From: Owenia fusiformis
Lineage: Eukaryota > Annelida > Polychaeta > Sabellida > Oweniidae
Length of the DNA: 64,000 nt
Direction of reading: 5' to 3'
Assembly (NCBI GenBank): GCA_903813345.2
Contig: CAIIXF020000012.1
Span: 30,082,184-30,146,183, forward strand
The notes under the pieces: generated by a model
What the model was told of the DNA's origin: nothing
Databases searched by the model: none
The model's input: only the letters and a program-made list of their open reading frames with translations
In this document: in pieces, positions 23,050 through 36,000 of the stretch
Numbering within the stretch: position 1 is the first letter of the stretch
Layout of the letters: each line of letters begins with the position of its first letter
Made by a program: the position numbers and the translations under genes

Positions 23050-26000
23050 AAATACACTACGTTTTTTACTGTACGTTGCCGTACAAGTATACGTGTGAAC
23101 ATACATGCAATTAAGGTTATTCAAAAAGTTTTGCACAATATGATAATATAACTATGATAAAAATAAACGTGTTCATATTTGGTAGGTACACTCTCCTCCA
23201 AAAGTTTGGCAACCCTAACACAGGAGACGAAAATTGATTTCCAACAATGACTTTGAAGCTCTGTTACTTGAATGTTCACAAAGAAACCTAAATACTTCGG
23301 GCGAACCCCCCCTGGCCAAAAATTCTTTCAAAATCATGCAGTTTTTCACCATTTTGAGCACTTCTCAAGTGATTTTAGCCATATTTGGGCCAAAATTGTC
23401 AAATGTGAACCCCCCCTGGAAATTTTTGAAAAATGAACCCCCCCTTGGCAAATCCTGGCTATGGGCATGCTTAGCGTGATAAAAAGTTAGAAAATGTAAT
23501 TGTCTATAAAAAATATTTTGATGGATCTTTTATTGAATATATTTTGATTTGCCCCGAACCCACCATTTCGCATTGGTTTACATGGGAATGATGATTCTCA
23601 AAAAGTAGTCAACTTTGTCGTCAGTTTTCGACCTATTGTAATCGAGAAAAAATTGGAGTTGTAAGAAATAAAGTCAAATTACATCGCCACTTTTATCATA
23701 AGTGTTTTCCTTACCCCACCATTCGATGATATTTTGAACTGATATGCTTCTGAGATCTATTTAAAAAGCGCAAAGTCACCACCATGCAAAATTCAATTTT
23801 AAGTAGACGTCTCTAGATATGATCTATCATAAATATTATTAGATGACGTTATCATCATCACAAAAATGAATGTCCTTGCTTTAAAAGGTTTTCGTGTAAA
23901 ACATTTTGAACGACCCTATTATTATCATATTGAAATACCAGATAATCTACACGTTTTCAATTTAATGCTTAATTCACGAGTTTCAAACCTACATGGAACA
24001 CGATACACTATAATACATCGAACGATCATTCAATAAACCATTAACGTATTGTTCCAAATCATTGTTAGATTTGTTCGAACTTAATAAAAAGCTGTAAAAT
24101 TCATATAAAAATCCCATCTGGACAATTAAACTCAGCAGGCATATATCATTTCACAAACCCCTGCAAACCATATCAATGAACAACTATTAATCAATCAGTC
24201 ATCGAAAGTTTTAAAGAATCATGTATCATATCCATATATTAGTTATATCGCGTATCACAGGCTAGAAACCCGAGAGTTACATAATCTAGAGGTGATTGTT
24301 TAGAGATTTAAGCCCTAGACTCATGCATTGCATACTGAATCATTTCCATCGAGGGTGTTGTTTAGGCCCGCGTCTAGGAATTAACGCCTGAGTGGAATGA
24401 AGCAGCCAAAATAAATTGAGTTTTGGGTTCTTTTCACACATTGCAAAATATTTTCTAAATAATCACCTAAAAGAACATATTCAGCATGAAACTTTTTGCA
24501 AGGGTCAAGTTGGCAAATCGTCAATTTCAATTTCCTCACCTTGACAACCATACAGCAAATGCGTTATTGGTTATGTTACTGAAAGCAGTTACGTGAAATG
24601 GTGTGGTCTGATTGGCTGGAATTGGCCACACTTTCCCTAGCTAAAGTGTGAATTCATTTTATCAAAGCATGCCACAAAGGTCTGGCAGAATATATACTAA
24701 TGCGAACATGTATCAATAATACTAGTAAGTCTAATATATCGAAGAAAATAAAACTGAAAATACCATCTCAAATGAATACTTTGATGTGCTTTCATCAAAG
24801 AGCCATGTGTAGGGTTACACTCAAATCCGTTATATCAGTCTAGAAGGTAATAAATGTTAAACTACAGCCATAGACAATGAAAGTTTATGTTATAGTGTAT
24901 CGCGAATTCGTGACTATAAAATATCACAAAACGATTGATGAACAAATGGTACAGGGTTTGAAATAACAGGAACATGACACTATCGCAATAACATATTTCA
25001 CTGCACGTATCACTACTAGGCTACTCGCTCGTATGCAATTTACATTACAAAACACATGTATCGTGGCCCGGGGATCGTGGCAGACAAAATTACCGCCCGT
25101 CTACCCGCCTAGCAAACTGATCACAATATACCACCCAAAGGGTGCGATAAAAAAATACAGCAGATGGCATTGTGGGTCAGTGGATTGAATTGTGGGTAAT
25201 ACATACATGAAACACGCTTTTCGTTTCAAAGTAAAACAAAGAATTTTAGAGTTGTACATGTTTATGTATTTAAAATGTACATAAGTATACAATTACAAAA
25301 AATGAGACTACATGTACATTATTGCAAATTATTGTACAAACTTGAACTCATATTAATTAGTTACAAACTGTAAAAAGAGTTAATTTGGTGCTAGTTTTCA
25401 CCATTTCTTGGATATTTCAAAAGATTCTTACAATTTTCCCAACCTGGGTCAATTATGGGGATATTAGAAAGTTAGACCCAATATGGGATGTTGTGAAAAT
25501 CCCCCAAAACACCATATTGTAAACTGAAAACTGACACATACATGTATTTACACTGGAGATCTTGTTGATGAACCCCAAATCATAGTTTTGCTTCAAGACC
25601 CTGGACTGGACCCCCTCCCTTATCTACTTCACCAGGTTGTTTAAGTAAGGGAGGGGGTCTTGAAGCAAGACTACCCAAACTAAAGCAGGTGCCAAATTAA
25701 ACCAAATAATTTCATAAAAGTCCAAGAATTCAGAATGAGTATATAAATGTATAAAATAAATCATGGAAAATTACAAACAATAGCTTTATTACATTTTTAA
25801 GTTCTTAAAGTCCTGCGTACAAGCTGTCAATTCGCAAGCCTTCATGATGACAGTGAGAAGGAGATTAAACTAATAAATAAGCCACAGAAAACTCCCTGTA
25901 CTTCTCTTTGAAATCATAACCATACAAAAGAATTTTATGTGAAACTACTCTAGGTAATCTTAATGAACATTCCACCAAGTTTTATAGTCATTTCATATCT

Positions 26001-26460
26001 GTACAAAATCAGATTTTCCCAATGTAACCGAGGCCTTCAAATTATCCATGTACTTTGTGGTCAAACAATTGCTAACAAGTCTATAAACTGTATCAAAATA
26101 AAAAAGCAAAAAATCTACAACTGTTGATCCATGCATTTATACTACACTCGCTTCGCTCAGTGTTAGATGGAGCCCAACACTTTGTGCTAAGACAACAACA
26201 AGTTCAGACTTAGAGCCAAATATGACAATGTACAGATAGTGTTCATAAAATGTCTACACTTATACATAGTATTGTATGTAAAGAGACTTTATGGCCACCT
26301 TGTATTACTATGAACTATTGATAGACATATTTTAGATGACTTTTTACTAATGTGACTTTTTTTTACAAATGTGACTTTTACCAATGTGACCTAAGATTTA
26401 ACTAAATTTCATTCAGTTGAATAATTCTCAGCTTGAAACAAGAGACAATAGGTTAATAGA
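23050..26460. other. Intergenic stretch between the lysozyme-VWD gene and SPECC1L
   Basis: No supported gene. It holds an inverted copy of the GCCAGGATTTGCCAA repeat (23285-23475) and a hairpin at about 25573-25680, in which GCTTCAAGACC and the purine-rich block GGGAGGGGG pair with their complements. The rest is AT-rich unique-looking sequence. I saw no exon resembling ADORA2A, which lies at the equivalent place in human. Confidence 0.5.
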
Positions 26461-26461
26461 T

Positions 26462-26652
26462 TAACCTCACTTGGATATATTAACCTCACCTGGGCATTAA
26501 TTAACCTCACCTGGATACATTAACCTCACATGGGCATATTAACTCACCTCGTCATATTAACCTCACCTCGTCATATTAACCTCAACTGGGCATATTAACC
26601 TCACCTGGTCATGTTAACCTCACCTGGGCATATTAACCTCACCTGGTACATT
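26462..26652 (+). repeat. 19-base minisatellite, about 10 copies
   Basis: Imperfect tandem copies of TTAACCTCACCTGGGCATA, varying at GGGCAT/GGTCAT/CGTCAT. Noncoding and intergenic. Confidence 0.85.
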
Positions 26653-26726
26653 GGTGAGATGAATTAATAAAGAAGCTGCAGCAGTAGGTCAGGATGATAT
26701 TTCTTGGACCTTTGTCATTATAAATA

Positions 26727-27463
26727 CAGGGTGTTCAAAAAAAAACGCAACCCAAAGAAATCGCTATATCTTTGAAGTACTTATCCAATTGCACTCATTC
26801 TTTCAGGAAAGAAAGAAGAGACTGTGCATGTAGAGCTCCTGTAGTTATTTAGTTGTAAAACATGAAGCCTTGGACACCTGCTCAAAAGACGTTAGTATTA
26901 GAAAGATACGAAAAACGCAGTCAATGGTGACTGCCACAGCAATAAAACTGAATAACTTTCTAAACATAGTGTTTTGACACTTCAGATTTGGCACAAATTA
27001 TCCTCATTCAATGGGTGGTGAATTTGTAGAGTTTCATCAAAATCACTGCAGGGACTTTACAGTCATGGTCAAAATACGTTCTTAAGTCTGCCTGAACCAG
27101 GGCGTTTTGAACGCATTTCGACCATAACTGTAAAGTCCCTGGAGTGATTTTGATTTCACTCTCCAGATTTACCATACTTTAAATGAGGATGATTTGTGCC
27201 AAATTTGAAGAGCTAAAACACTATGATTAGAAAGTTATTCAGTTTTATTGCTGTGGCGGTCACCCCTGACTGCGTTTTTCGTATCTTTCCAATATTAATG
27301 TCTTTTCAGCAGGTGTCTAAGGCATCATGTTTTATAACTAACCAACTACAGGAGCTACACATACACAGTCTCTTCTTCCTTTCCTGAAAAAATGAACATA
27401 ATTGCATTAGTATTTTCCAAGATATAGCGATTTCTTTGGGTTGCGTTTTTTTTGAACACCTTG
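26727..27463. mobile_element. Mariner-type foldback MITE (737 bases)
   Basis: Starts CAGGGTGTTCAAAAAAAAAC after a TA and ends GTTTTTTTTGAACACCTTG before a TA. The arms match for over 300 bases each, around a centre near 27095. TA target duplications and CAGGGTG ends fit the Tc1/mariner superfamily. There is no transposase. A related element is at 39449-40083. Confidence 0.75.
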
Positions 27464-27625
27464 TAAATATATATTAAAACACAAGTTAATGATCTTGCTT
27501 GTTGTAAATATAATTTGGATAGTTTGTATCGTAAGCTTGTTTTCGTGATTCATTTTACAGCTAGCAGTGGTCACGGACCTCTGCCAGATAAGCTCCTCCG
27601 TGTCTAGGCTCAATAAATATATAGG

Positions 27626-28112
27626 GGTTATGCACTGGGAGGTTTTGGATACAGGGAATATCCCGAGGGATATACAATATCTGAATATATCTTCCCGAGG
27701 GACCGAATGGACCGAGGGAAGATGTATTGTATATCCCAAGGGATATTCCATGTATCCAAACCGACCGTGCATAACTGGTGTATCTCATACTTGAGTGGGT
27801 TTAGGGAAGATATAACCTTTTTCACCCTTTTCAAATGACAATATATCTACATTTAACATTTTCGTAATATTCTTTTTGTTCAATACAATGAAATTGTAAC
27901 ATTTAAACTTAAAAAAATTAAATTTTAAAATTAAAAAATTAAAACTTTTGATATTTAAACTTTTGAAAAATTCCCGGGAGCGGGATGGATATATTATATC
28001 TGCCCGCATTTGGCATGGAGCGGGACATATACAATATATCCTGCCCGCTCCTCAGATACGATATATATTCCCAGGTGATATCTACCCCAAACCCACTCAA
28101 GTATGAGATACA
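27626..28112. repeat. Two adjacent palindromic elements
   Basis: The first (27626-27775) folds GTTATGCACTGGGAGGTTTT onto GACCGTGCATAAC, with ATATCCC/GGGATAT blocks. The second (27779-28112) has ends TATCTCATACTTGAGTGGGT and its complement enclosing an A/T-rich core and GGGAGCGGGAT/ATCCTGCCCGCTCC blocks. They abut with almost no spacer. The several overlapping ORFs on both strands come from the palindromes. Confidence 0.65.
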
Positions 28113-28214
28113 CTCATATATCCTTTGAGCCTACTACCAATAGGGGCTGGATCTGGCTCCGGATCTGTGGCAGTGGTTAGCTATTTCATGAAGTATACAA
28201 CATATACAGTATTA

Positions 28215-28415
28215 CCAATTAGAAGACCTCTAAAAGTGGAACACTTTTCCCCCAAGTCCTGTAACACATTTAAACTTAGCATAAAACGAACCTCTGTGTT
28301 CTGTACTACATGTGGAGCACCTCCAAATTAGAACCCAATTTTAAAGTATAAATGTGTTCCAAGTGGAACATCTCAAAACTGCCAAATTAGAACACAGTTG
28401 TAAAGTACAAAAGTG
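28215..28415. repeat. Dispersed repeat with 'AAGTGGAACAC' phrases
   Basis: ATTAGAAGACCTCTAAAAGT, then GGAACACTTTT, with a second AAGTGGAACATCTC to the right. Similar phrases occur at 39345-39430, 52300-52520, 52568-52735, 53360-53450 and about 61855-61910, several preceded by ACAGTA and AACCT. They resemble ends of pogo/Tigger-like elements, but no transposase is visible. Confidence 0.35.
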
Positions 28416-29074
28416 TTCCACTTAAACAGGCTTCAGGCACAAGTATTGTCATCTGTTAGTGTTTATGTCACTATCAAAAGTGTTGGTTCAAATATCCACC
28501 ATCTGTAACAGTTGTTACACATCTGTAACAACTGTTACACTTGTCCAGGTGGTTACACTTTGGTTACATTTTGTGTTTGTGCCTTGTTGATGGATATAAT
28601 GCAACTATGACGCCAACACAAGAGGGCCAATTGATATTACAAATGAATGTCCTCTTAACAGGGCTCACAGTGGGCCTCCCTAAAACTGATTCTAAAAATA
28701 TAAGATTAAAACACCCAATGACTTTCACCCTCAATAACCTAATACAGATCTTCTTTTCTATGATAAGTTTGGAAATATTGCTAACATAAATTAAGTGAAT
28801 AAATTATCTTTAAAATCTATGAGGACGTTCATTTTTTAAAAATTTACAATTGCCATGTCACTTATTTACAGATGATGAGGGATTTGTTTCAAGCATTAAT
28901 TTTTACAGAAAAGGTTGTTTGCTTGTTTGTTTGTTTGTTTCAATGGTGTAAATTGCAGGTTATAATTATTTCTTAAAATATGGTTATGTTTCGTAAAGTG
29001 GCAATTATGTTGACCTCTTAATAAATATTGTTTGAGAACCTTACATGCCTTAATGTGTCATTTCCATCTTGTTA

Positions 29075-30080
29075 ACTTGACACATTAATTGTTAATCTTG
29101 ACACATCATTGTTGACCTTGACACATCATTCGTTGAAGCAAATACATTACTATATATAGCATTTGTTATTTGTTTGGCAGTATAGTGGCTCCTCACCCTT
29201 GACCTTCGTTGACCTTCACATATTATACATTGAAATTCACAATACAATGATTGTTTGATAGATCTAAGTGTTGCCATAGCAACTGTATCCTTTACACATT
29301 ATCCATTGACCTAGATACAATTTGTGCTTCACGTTTGTCGGAACATTAAAATGACAAGCACACCAGGCACAATTCAATTGCTGACCTCTACACAGTATAA
29401 TTTAACAGACTTAACGTTTGTTGACCTTGGCATACTAATTGTTGACCTCTGTGTATATAAATATTGGTAATATAATTGTCGTAAAAGTCTGCCAGTGTAG
29501 AGTTAAATCCAGCATTTGTTGACCAAGACAGATCAATTTTTGAATCCGACACATCAATTGTTGACCTTGACACATCAATTGTTGACCTTGACACATCAAT
29601 TGTTGACCTTGACACATCATTTCCTGACAGTGTAGTTATGGTAATATACACCATAAAGGTCAACCAATCTGGTATTTTTGTGAAATCACAGAATCATTTC
29701 CTGTGCTGCCATTGACACATCAATTGTTGGTCTTAACACATCAATTGTTGACCTTGACCCATCAATTGTTAATCTTGACACATCAATTGTTGACGTTGAC
29801 ACATCATTGTTGACCTTGACACATCAATTGTTAATCTTGACACATCAATTGTTGACGTTGACACATCATTGTTGACCTTGACACATCATTTCCTGATGGT
29901 GTTGTTATTATATTATATACACCATAAGGGTCAACCGATCTCGTCTCGAGGCTGTATGGAATTAATCACTGATGCGCATCATTTCCCCTGTTGTCATTGA
30001 CACATCAATTGTTGACCTTGACACATCAATTGTTAATATTGACACATCATTGTTGACCTTGACACATCATTTGCTGTCAA
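29075..30080 (+). repeat. Minisatellite clusters 'TTGACACATCAATTGTTGACC'
   Basis: About 18-21-base units TTGACACATCAATTGTTGACC occur in clusters near 29075-29130, 29420-29440, 29520-29625, 29715-29895 and 29995-30075. Spacers share TTTCCTGA and ATACACCATAA. On the minus strand this is the SPECC1L 3' region, and the last unit overlaps the stop codon. Confidence 0.8.
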
Positions 30081-33000
30081 TTTCAAAGTGTTTGTAAATG
30101 CTGGTGATATACGCCATAACTGTTTGCCAATCTGGTCTCTCCATAGCAACCATATCATTGACTTGCTGAAAGTACATAATAATCACATTTAATCTATCAC
30201 TCATCCAGTTCGCCTATATGTTAATTTTTGGAATGTGTCTTATGTTATACCCTATAACAAGAAAAAGTGATAAATATCACACTTTGACATGTTTGAAGAG
30301 CAAATTTAATTTACCAGATGTGGGCATGCCAAGCAGCACAAGAAAACATCAATATAGTGCTTTTTCAAAGTGTGATGAAAATACATCCCTAGAGTTTTTC
30401 GATAATCACTTTTCCTAGGATATTATTGAAGATTTAAACTGGACCTTTGTCAAGAATCATTCATTTTTCCATATGTAAATATCATAAACAAAACAAAACC
30501 TACCAATAAAGAAGGAATCCCGACACTTTCAGCTGCCTTAAACGCCAATGTGAAGTTTTGCCGTTTTGTCTCTGTATTTAACTCCTTATATGGTATTTTA
30601 TCAGGGAGATAGGAATGTATGATTGCACAGAATCCAAGTCCATCATTCCAACTGCTTGAGAAATTTGTTATATCGATATTCTACAAAAAGATCCGTACAT
30701 GTGTTTCAATAAATCTGAATTTTCATAATGTGTAAAACATTTTGATTGTTGTTTTGCTATGTTTGCCTATGTTTGTCTAATTTGCCATTATTTAACTTGA
30801 TGTTTTTGAGTACTAGTATTGGACACTTTAATGTCTATTTAATTTGGCATTTCTGCAGATAACTAGCACAACTGAATAACACAACGTACTGTATATGATT
30901 GAGATTTCCTCTGGCACCATTTGAGGAGAGCATTGCGCTTTGAGCCCCCAGTTTTCTTGACTAGTTCTGCAAGCGGGTCTTTCTCAGTTTCACTGCAATA
31001 TCAGAATATATTATGAATAAACATTATTGTTTTATTTCATCTAAAATCATTTATTGTACAAATTGATTTATTTTTCTTATTTAGCTTTCTTGGATTCACT
31101 GCATTTATAAATAAACAACTAAACCACCTGCCAACCACTGAACAGAACCACCAACAACCGAACACCAACCCCAAAAAAGTAAAAAAAATATAACAATATG
31201 TCACCACTTGTAGTGGTGACACAAAAATGGAACCAAACAAGTGTTCACATTGAGAGCTGTTCACAGTAAACAGAGGTTTGGATATACAGGATTTACTTTA
31301 TCTAGATAAAGTGAATTTACAATAGCTATTCTTGAGAGTTACAACAATTAATAATAACAAGACACACAGTGATAAATATCGCACTTTGAAGAGCAAACTG
31401 GCCACCATGCAATTTACCCAGCATGGCCAAAACCTAATCAGACCTTGGCACTAGTCTGCTCTTGCATCTGTAAACATTTCAAGTTGACAAGGTAAGCGGT
31501 TTTCCTGCAATTTTGATGACAAGAATTTATTTGTAGTCTTGAACTTTGGGAAAATTTAGATAACATTGTTTGTGACCTAATTTGATGACCTTCGACCTTG
31601 AAAATTTCACTTTTTCAGACCTCAGTAGGTGTTTTGTAATTAAGCTGACCTAAATTTAAATCCAAAATATCAATTTAGAAAATCAAATTTTTGACCTTTT
31701 CAAGGTCACTGAAGGTCAACGAAAGGTCAAATCTGAAATCTAAGGTCAGATTTGAACTTCTGAGAACTTGTAGATGTTTTTAAAAAAAAAATTTGGTCAA
31801 TTTGGAGCAAGTTGAAAAATTCAAAATGGCCACCAAATTGAAAAATTCAAAATGGCCACCATGTAATTCAGCCAGCATGCCCAAAACCTAATCAGATCTT
31901 GGCAATAGTCTGCTCTTGCATCTGTAAAAATTTCAAGTTGAACGGATAAGTGGCTTTCCTGGAATTTTGATGACAAGATTTGTTGAAAAATTCAAAATGG
32001 CCGCCACGTAGTTTACCCAGCATGCCCTAAACCTAATCAGATCTTGGCACTAGTCTGCTATTGCATGTGTAAAAACTTCAAGTTGAACAGGTTAGCGGTT
32101 TTCTTGGAATTTTGATGACAAGAATTGATTTGTAGTCTCAAACTTTGAGAAACTTGGATAACATCATTTGTGACCTAGTTTAATGACCTTGACCTTCGAC
32201 CTTGAAAATTTCACTTTTTCAGACCTCAGTAGGTGTTTTGTAATTAAGCTGACCTAAATTTAAATCCAAAATATCAATTTAGAAAATCAACTTTTTTGAC
32301 CTTTTCAAGGTCACTGAAGGTGAATGAAAGGTCAAATCTAAAATCTAAGGTCAGATTCGAACTTCTGAGAACTTGTAGATGTTTTTTAAAAAAAAATTTG
32401 GTCAATTTGGAGCAAGTTGAAAAATTCAAAATGGCCGCCAAATTGAAAAATTCAAAATGGCCACCATGTAATTCAGCCAGCATACCCAAAACCTAATCAG
32501 ATCTTGGCAATAGTCTGCTCTTGCATCTGTAAAAATTTCAAGTTGAACGGATAAGTGGTTTTCCTGGAATTTTGATGACAAGATTTTTTGAAAAATTCAA
32601 AATGGCCGCCACGTAGTTTACCCAGCATGCCCTTAACCTAATCAGATCTTGGTACTAGTCTGCTCTTGCATCTGTAAAAATTTCAAGTTGAACAGGTAAG
32701 CAGTTATCCTGGAAATTTGATGACAAGATTTGGTTTATGTCCCGCCCGCCCGCACGCCCGCCCGCCCGCACGACCGCACGCCCGCCCGCCCAACAGCACA
32801 AGACGACAACAATATAGCACTTTTTCAAAGTGCGATAAAAATGTAATGAAATTAATATTGTGAAAATTAGTGGAATAATACTTATGACAGTTGCTGTAAT
32901 GTAAAGAAGAATGACGTTAAAATATATGTTATGATTAAATGACATTTCTCTTTTTCTAAGGACAAACTAATAGTATATTTAGACATTTCAGAAATAAAAA

Positions 33001-36000
33001 TTGCATTTACCCAGAATGCCCATTAAATTTTAAAGCTGAACAATTATACACATCAATTAATTTAACTGGAGCATATAAAAATGCACTGAAATAACTTCAA
33101 TGCAATTACCTGATGCTATTTCGTCTCACTGAACTAAGTTGGGGTTTGTTTGCAAGTATAGATGTCAGTGCTGGTGATTTCTTAGGTGTTCCTCCATCTG
33201 TTTCTGACTTTGAAGTCTTCCCAATAGGTGTCACTGGCTTACTTTCTTCGGGCTTTGCTTTTCCTTTGGGTGACTTTTCATAGATAGCGTCAGAGTATGT
33301 ATGACGATGTGTTATCGGAGGTTTACTATCGGTACTAGATCTCATATTAATTTTTGATTTCAAATGAGTATCACCCGGTGCGCTACTTCTACGTAGCTCT
33401 GCGGTAGAGGGTGCCACTGGACTACAGGGAGAATCGGGCACTTTGAGACTTCCTGTACTGATGTTGCTATCGACGGAACTTCGCCTTGAAGACCCTTCCC
33501 GAGAAGACAATATTGTGGGCGACAAGGGCTGTTTGTCCTCAAGATTTGCGATCAAAGTTTTCACACTCGCATTTTCGTTCTTTTTCCCATCTGATGTGGA
33601 ACTTAATTTACGGCTTCTGATTGCAGCAAGTTCACGATCAAGGATAGTTTTTGCTCGATCTCGTGCTCCCGTATTGTCAGCTAACTTATTGCCAGCTTTA
33701 AGACGTTCGTTTTCATCTTTTAGGGATTTAGACTCAGCTGAAAGCTTTTCAACCTTCTCTCTCAGATCTGGAATACACAAGAAATGTTATCATTGTATGA
33801 TCTAGACTTCAAAAATAAAATCTATTTTGTATAACAACTAAAATATTTACATTTATAGATCCTATAATTTTATACTGTCTGCACACTATACTTATTAATC
33901 TTAACAATTTAGACAAAAATGTGATCTTTGTGATACCATTGAAGAGGAGAGTCTGAGCCTTCATTGAATTCATCCCAAGGGGAAAATACAATAGAGAGGT
34001 TAAGCTACATGCTATTTCTAGAAAACTCATACATGAATGTGAAATATTACGACACCTAGGGAATACTGTGGATCCTCCTTTCAATTGGTTTTCCAGGAAC
34101 CTAATTTCAACTTTTTTCCTTATAGCTTCCAGTGGCGGATCCAGGAACCAACAGGGGGGGGGCTCAAAATTTAGGTCAAAGAAAAAAAAATTTTGGGCCC
34201 CTAAAACCGAAAAGTGGGCCCAAATTTTGAAAATTTGAGGCCCATTTTCTTCAAAATTTGGCCTAAAATTAAAAAAATAAGGCCTTTAAAACGTGTAACT
34301 TAAGGACCTCCCTATCAATATGAATCATCATGCTGTAGAACACTGAACATTAAAACATAACTAGGCCCCTTACCAGCATTATCCTGCTGTAGAGTCTCCA
34401 TGTCCTCTTGAGTTTCTGTCTTAATGTCATTGGCAATCACAACAGCTGTCTGCAGGTCATTTTGGAATTGCTTCCAGTCTGATATTTCCTCCTCATGCTT
34501 GATCTGAAAATAGCATTTACATGTTGTTTATTATATACATGTATGAGCAATATCCCATTAAACATGATCACCAAAAACAAGACATAGAGTGACAAATAAC
34601 ACATTTTCATGTAAAAGTTTAACATGGCCACTAAGCAAGTTATCTACTCAGCATGCCCAAAACCTAATCAGATCTTGGCACAAGTTTGCTCCTGATTGTG
34701 TAAACGTTTTCTGGAATTTTGATGACAAGATTCATGTGTTGACTACCATAGGCATAAATGCACAGAAGCATGCACATCAATTTGAAGGATTGCTCTAATT
34801 TTTTGAATTCTGAAGAATAGAAATTTTCATTATTCAATCAACAACCAAATTTTCAAATTTATCATGCATTAATATTCATCAATGCTCTTCAAAGAATGCT
34901 GATGAATGCATGAAATGATGAACATTGTTTATTTATATATTTTATTAAAGTGTCATGAGTTATGAAACATATAAAATACAATTAAATGTTACATCAAAGC
35001 AGCACAAGATGATGACAATATACCACTTTGAAAAGGTGCAAAATATGACTAATTTCTTCAACCCCCCCCCCCCCCAAAAAAATGACTCCACCCCTCAAAT
35101 ATATGACTCACACCTACCCTTTAATCAATAAGCTCCTGTTCAAGGTCTCGATGTTTCTGTTTATATAGCTTCAGTATATGATCCAACCCCTCAAATATAT
35201 GATTGACACCTACCCTTTGATCAATAAGCTCCTGTTCAAGGTCCCGATGCTTCTGTTTATAAAGCTTCAGTTCTGATTCTAGTTTATGCACAGATGTATT
35301 GTAGGATTTCTTCTCTTCTAAGTAGCCATCACAGTCCTGTTCTAATTGGTCAATGTGTTCACGTAATGCATCCATCTCATTCTGCAAGGTACAAACATGA
35401 CACTCAATATCATAAGTGGATGAGTTTGAGTGAGTTTGAGTGAGTTTGAATGAGTGAGTGACAAGTTTTTTAGAAGGGAAATTGAATTTCTCAATTTGAC
35501 AAAATAATCTGTACAATAAGGTGTTATACATCAATGGGAGATGATGTAATTGGGACCAAAAAAGGGACCATATTTGAAAAAGATGTCGGTAAAGAGAGAT
35601 ATTGTAATAATCAGGTTTTATTGTATGTCTTATCTAATCATTAACAAGGCAATAATATGCATTATGTCACCACCTGTCATTTGTTACAGATGCCGATCAC
35701 CAACCACTATATGCCAAACGCCAAACATCAACTGTCGACTACCAAACACAATCCCCCAAAAAGTTGGAGACTATTACTATAAGTGATGGTGCCATAAAAA
35801 GGAGAGGAAAAAAACCACACCTGTTGTTCACTCCTATCTTCTCTCATCTTTTCTAGTTTGTATCGGAAATCACTCTTTTCGGTTTTTGCGTTGTTTTTGA
35901 TGACGTTGAGTTCATGTTCGAGTACAGATAGCTCTTCCCTTAGTTTGTCTACCTCACATTGACTGTGGCCTAGAAAAATTCGGGAAAATCATATATCTGA

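Noticed and set aside
26462-26652. CRISPR-like regular repeats
   Set aside because: This is an animal genome and the units are contiguous minisatellites without unique spacers; the same holds for the arrays at 38652 and 44822.
27407-27834. Cluster of ORFs on both strands with mirrored sequence
   Set aside because: Produced by the palindromic elements at 27626-28112 and the end of the mariner-type MITE.
29388-29663. ORF with VSRSTIDVSRSTIDVSRSTI repeats
   Set aside because: Translation of the TTGACACATCAATTG minisatellite 3' of SPECC1L.
23050-30060. Search for an ADORA2A-like receptor between SPECC1L and UPB1, as in human
   Set aside because: No seven-helix exon or GPCR motif was seen on either strand in the gap.
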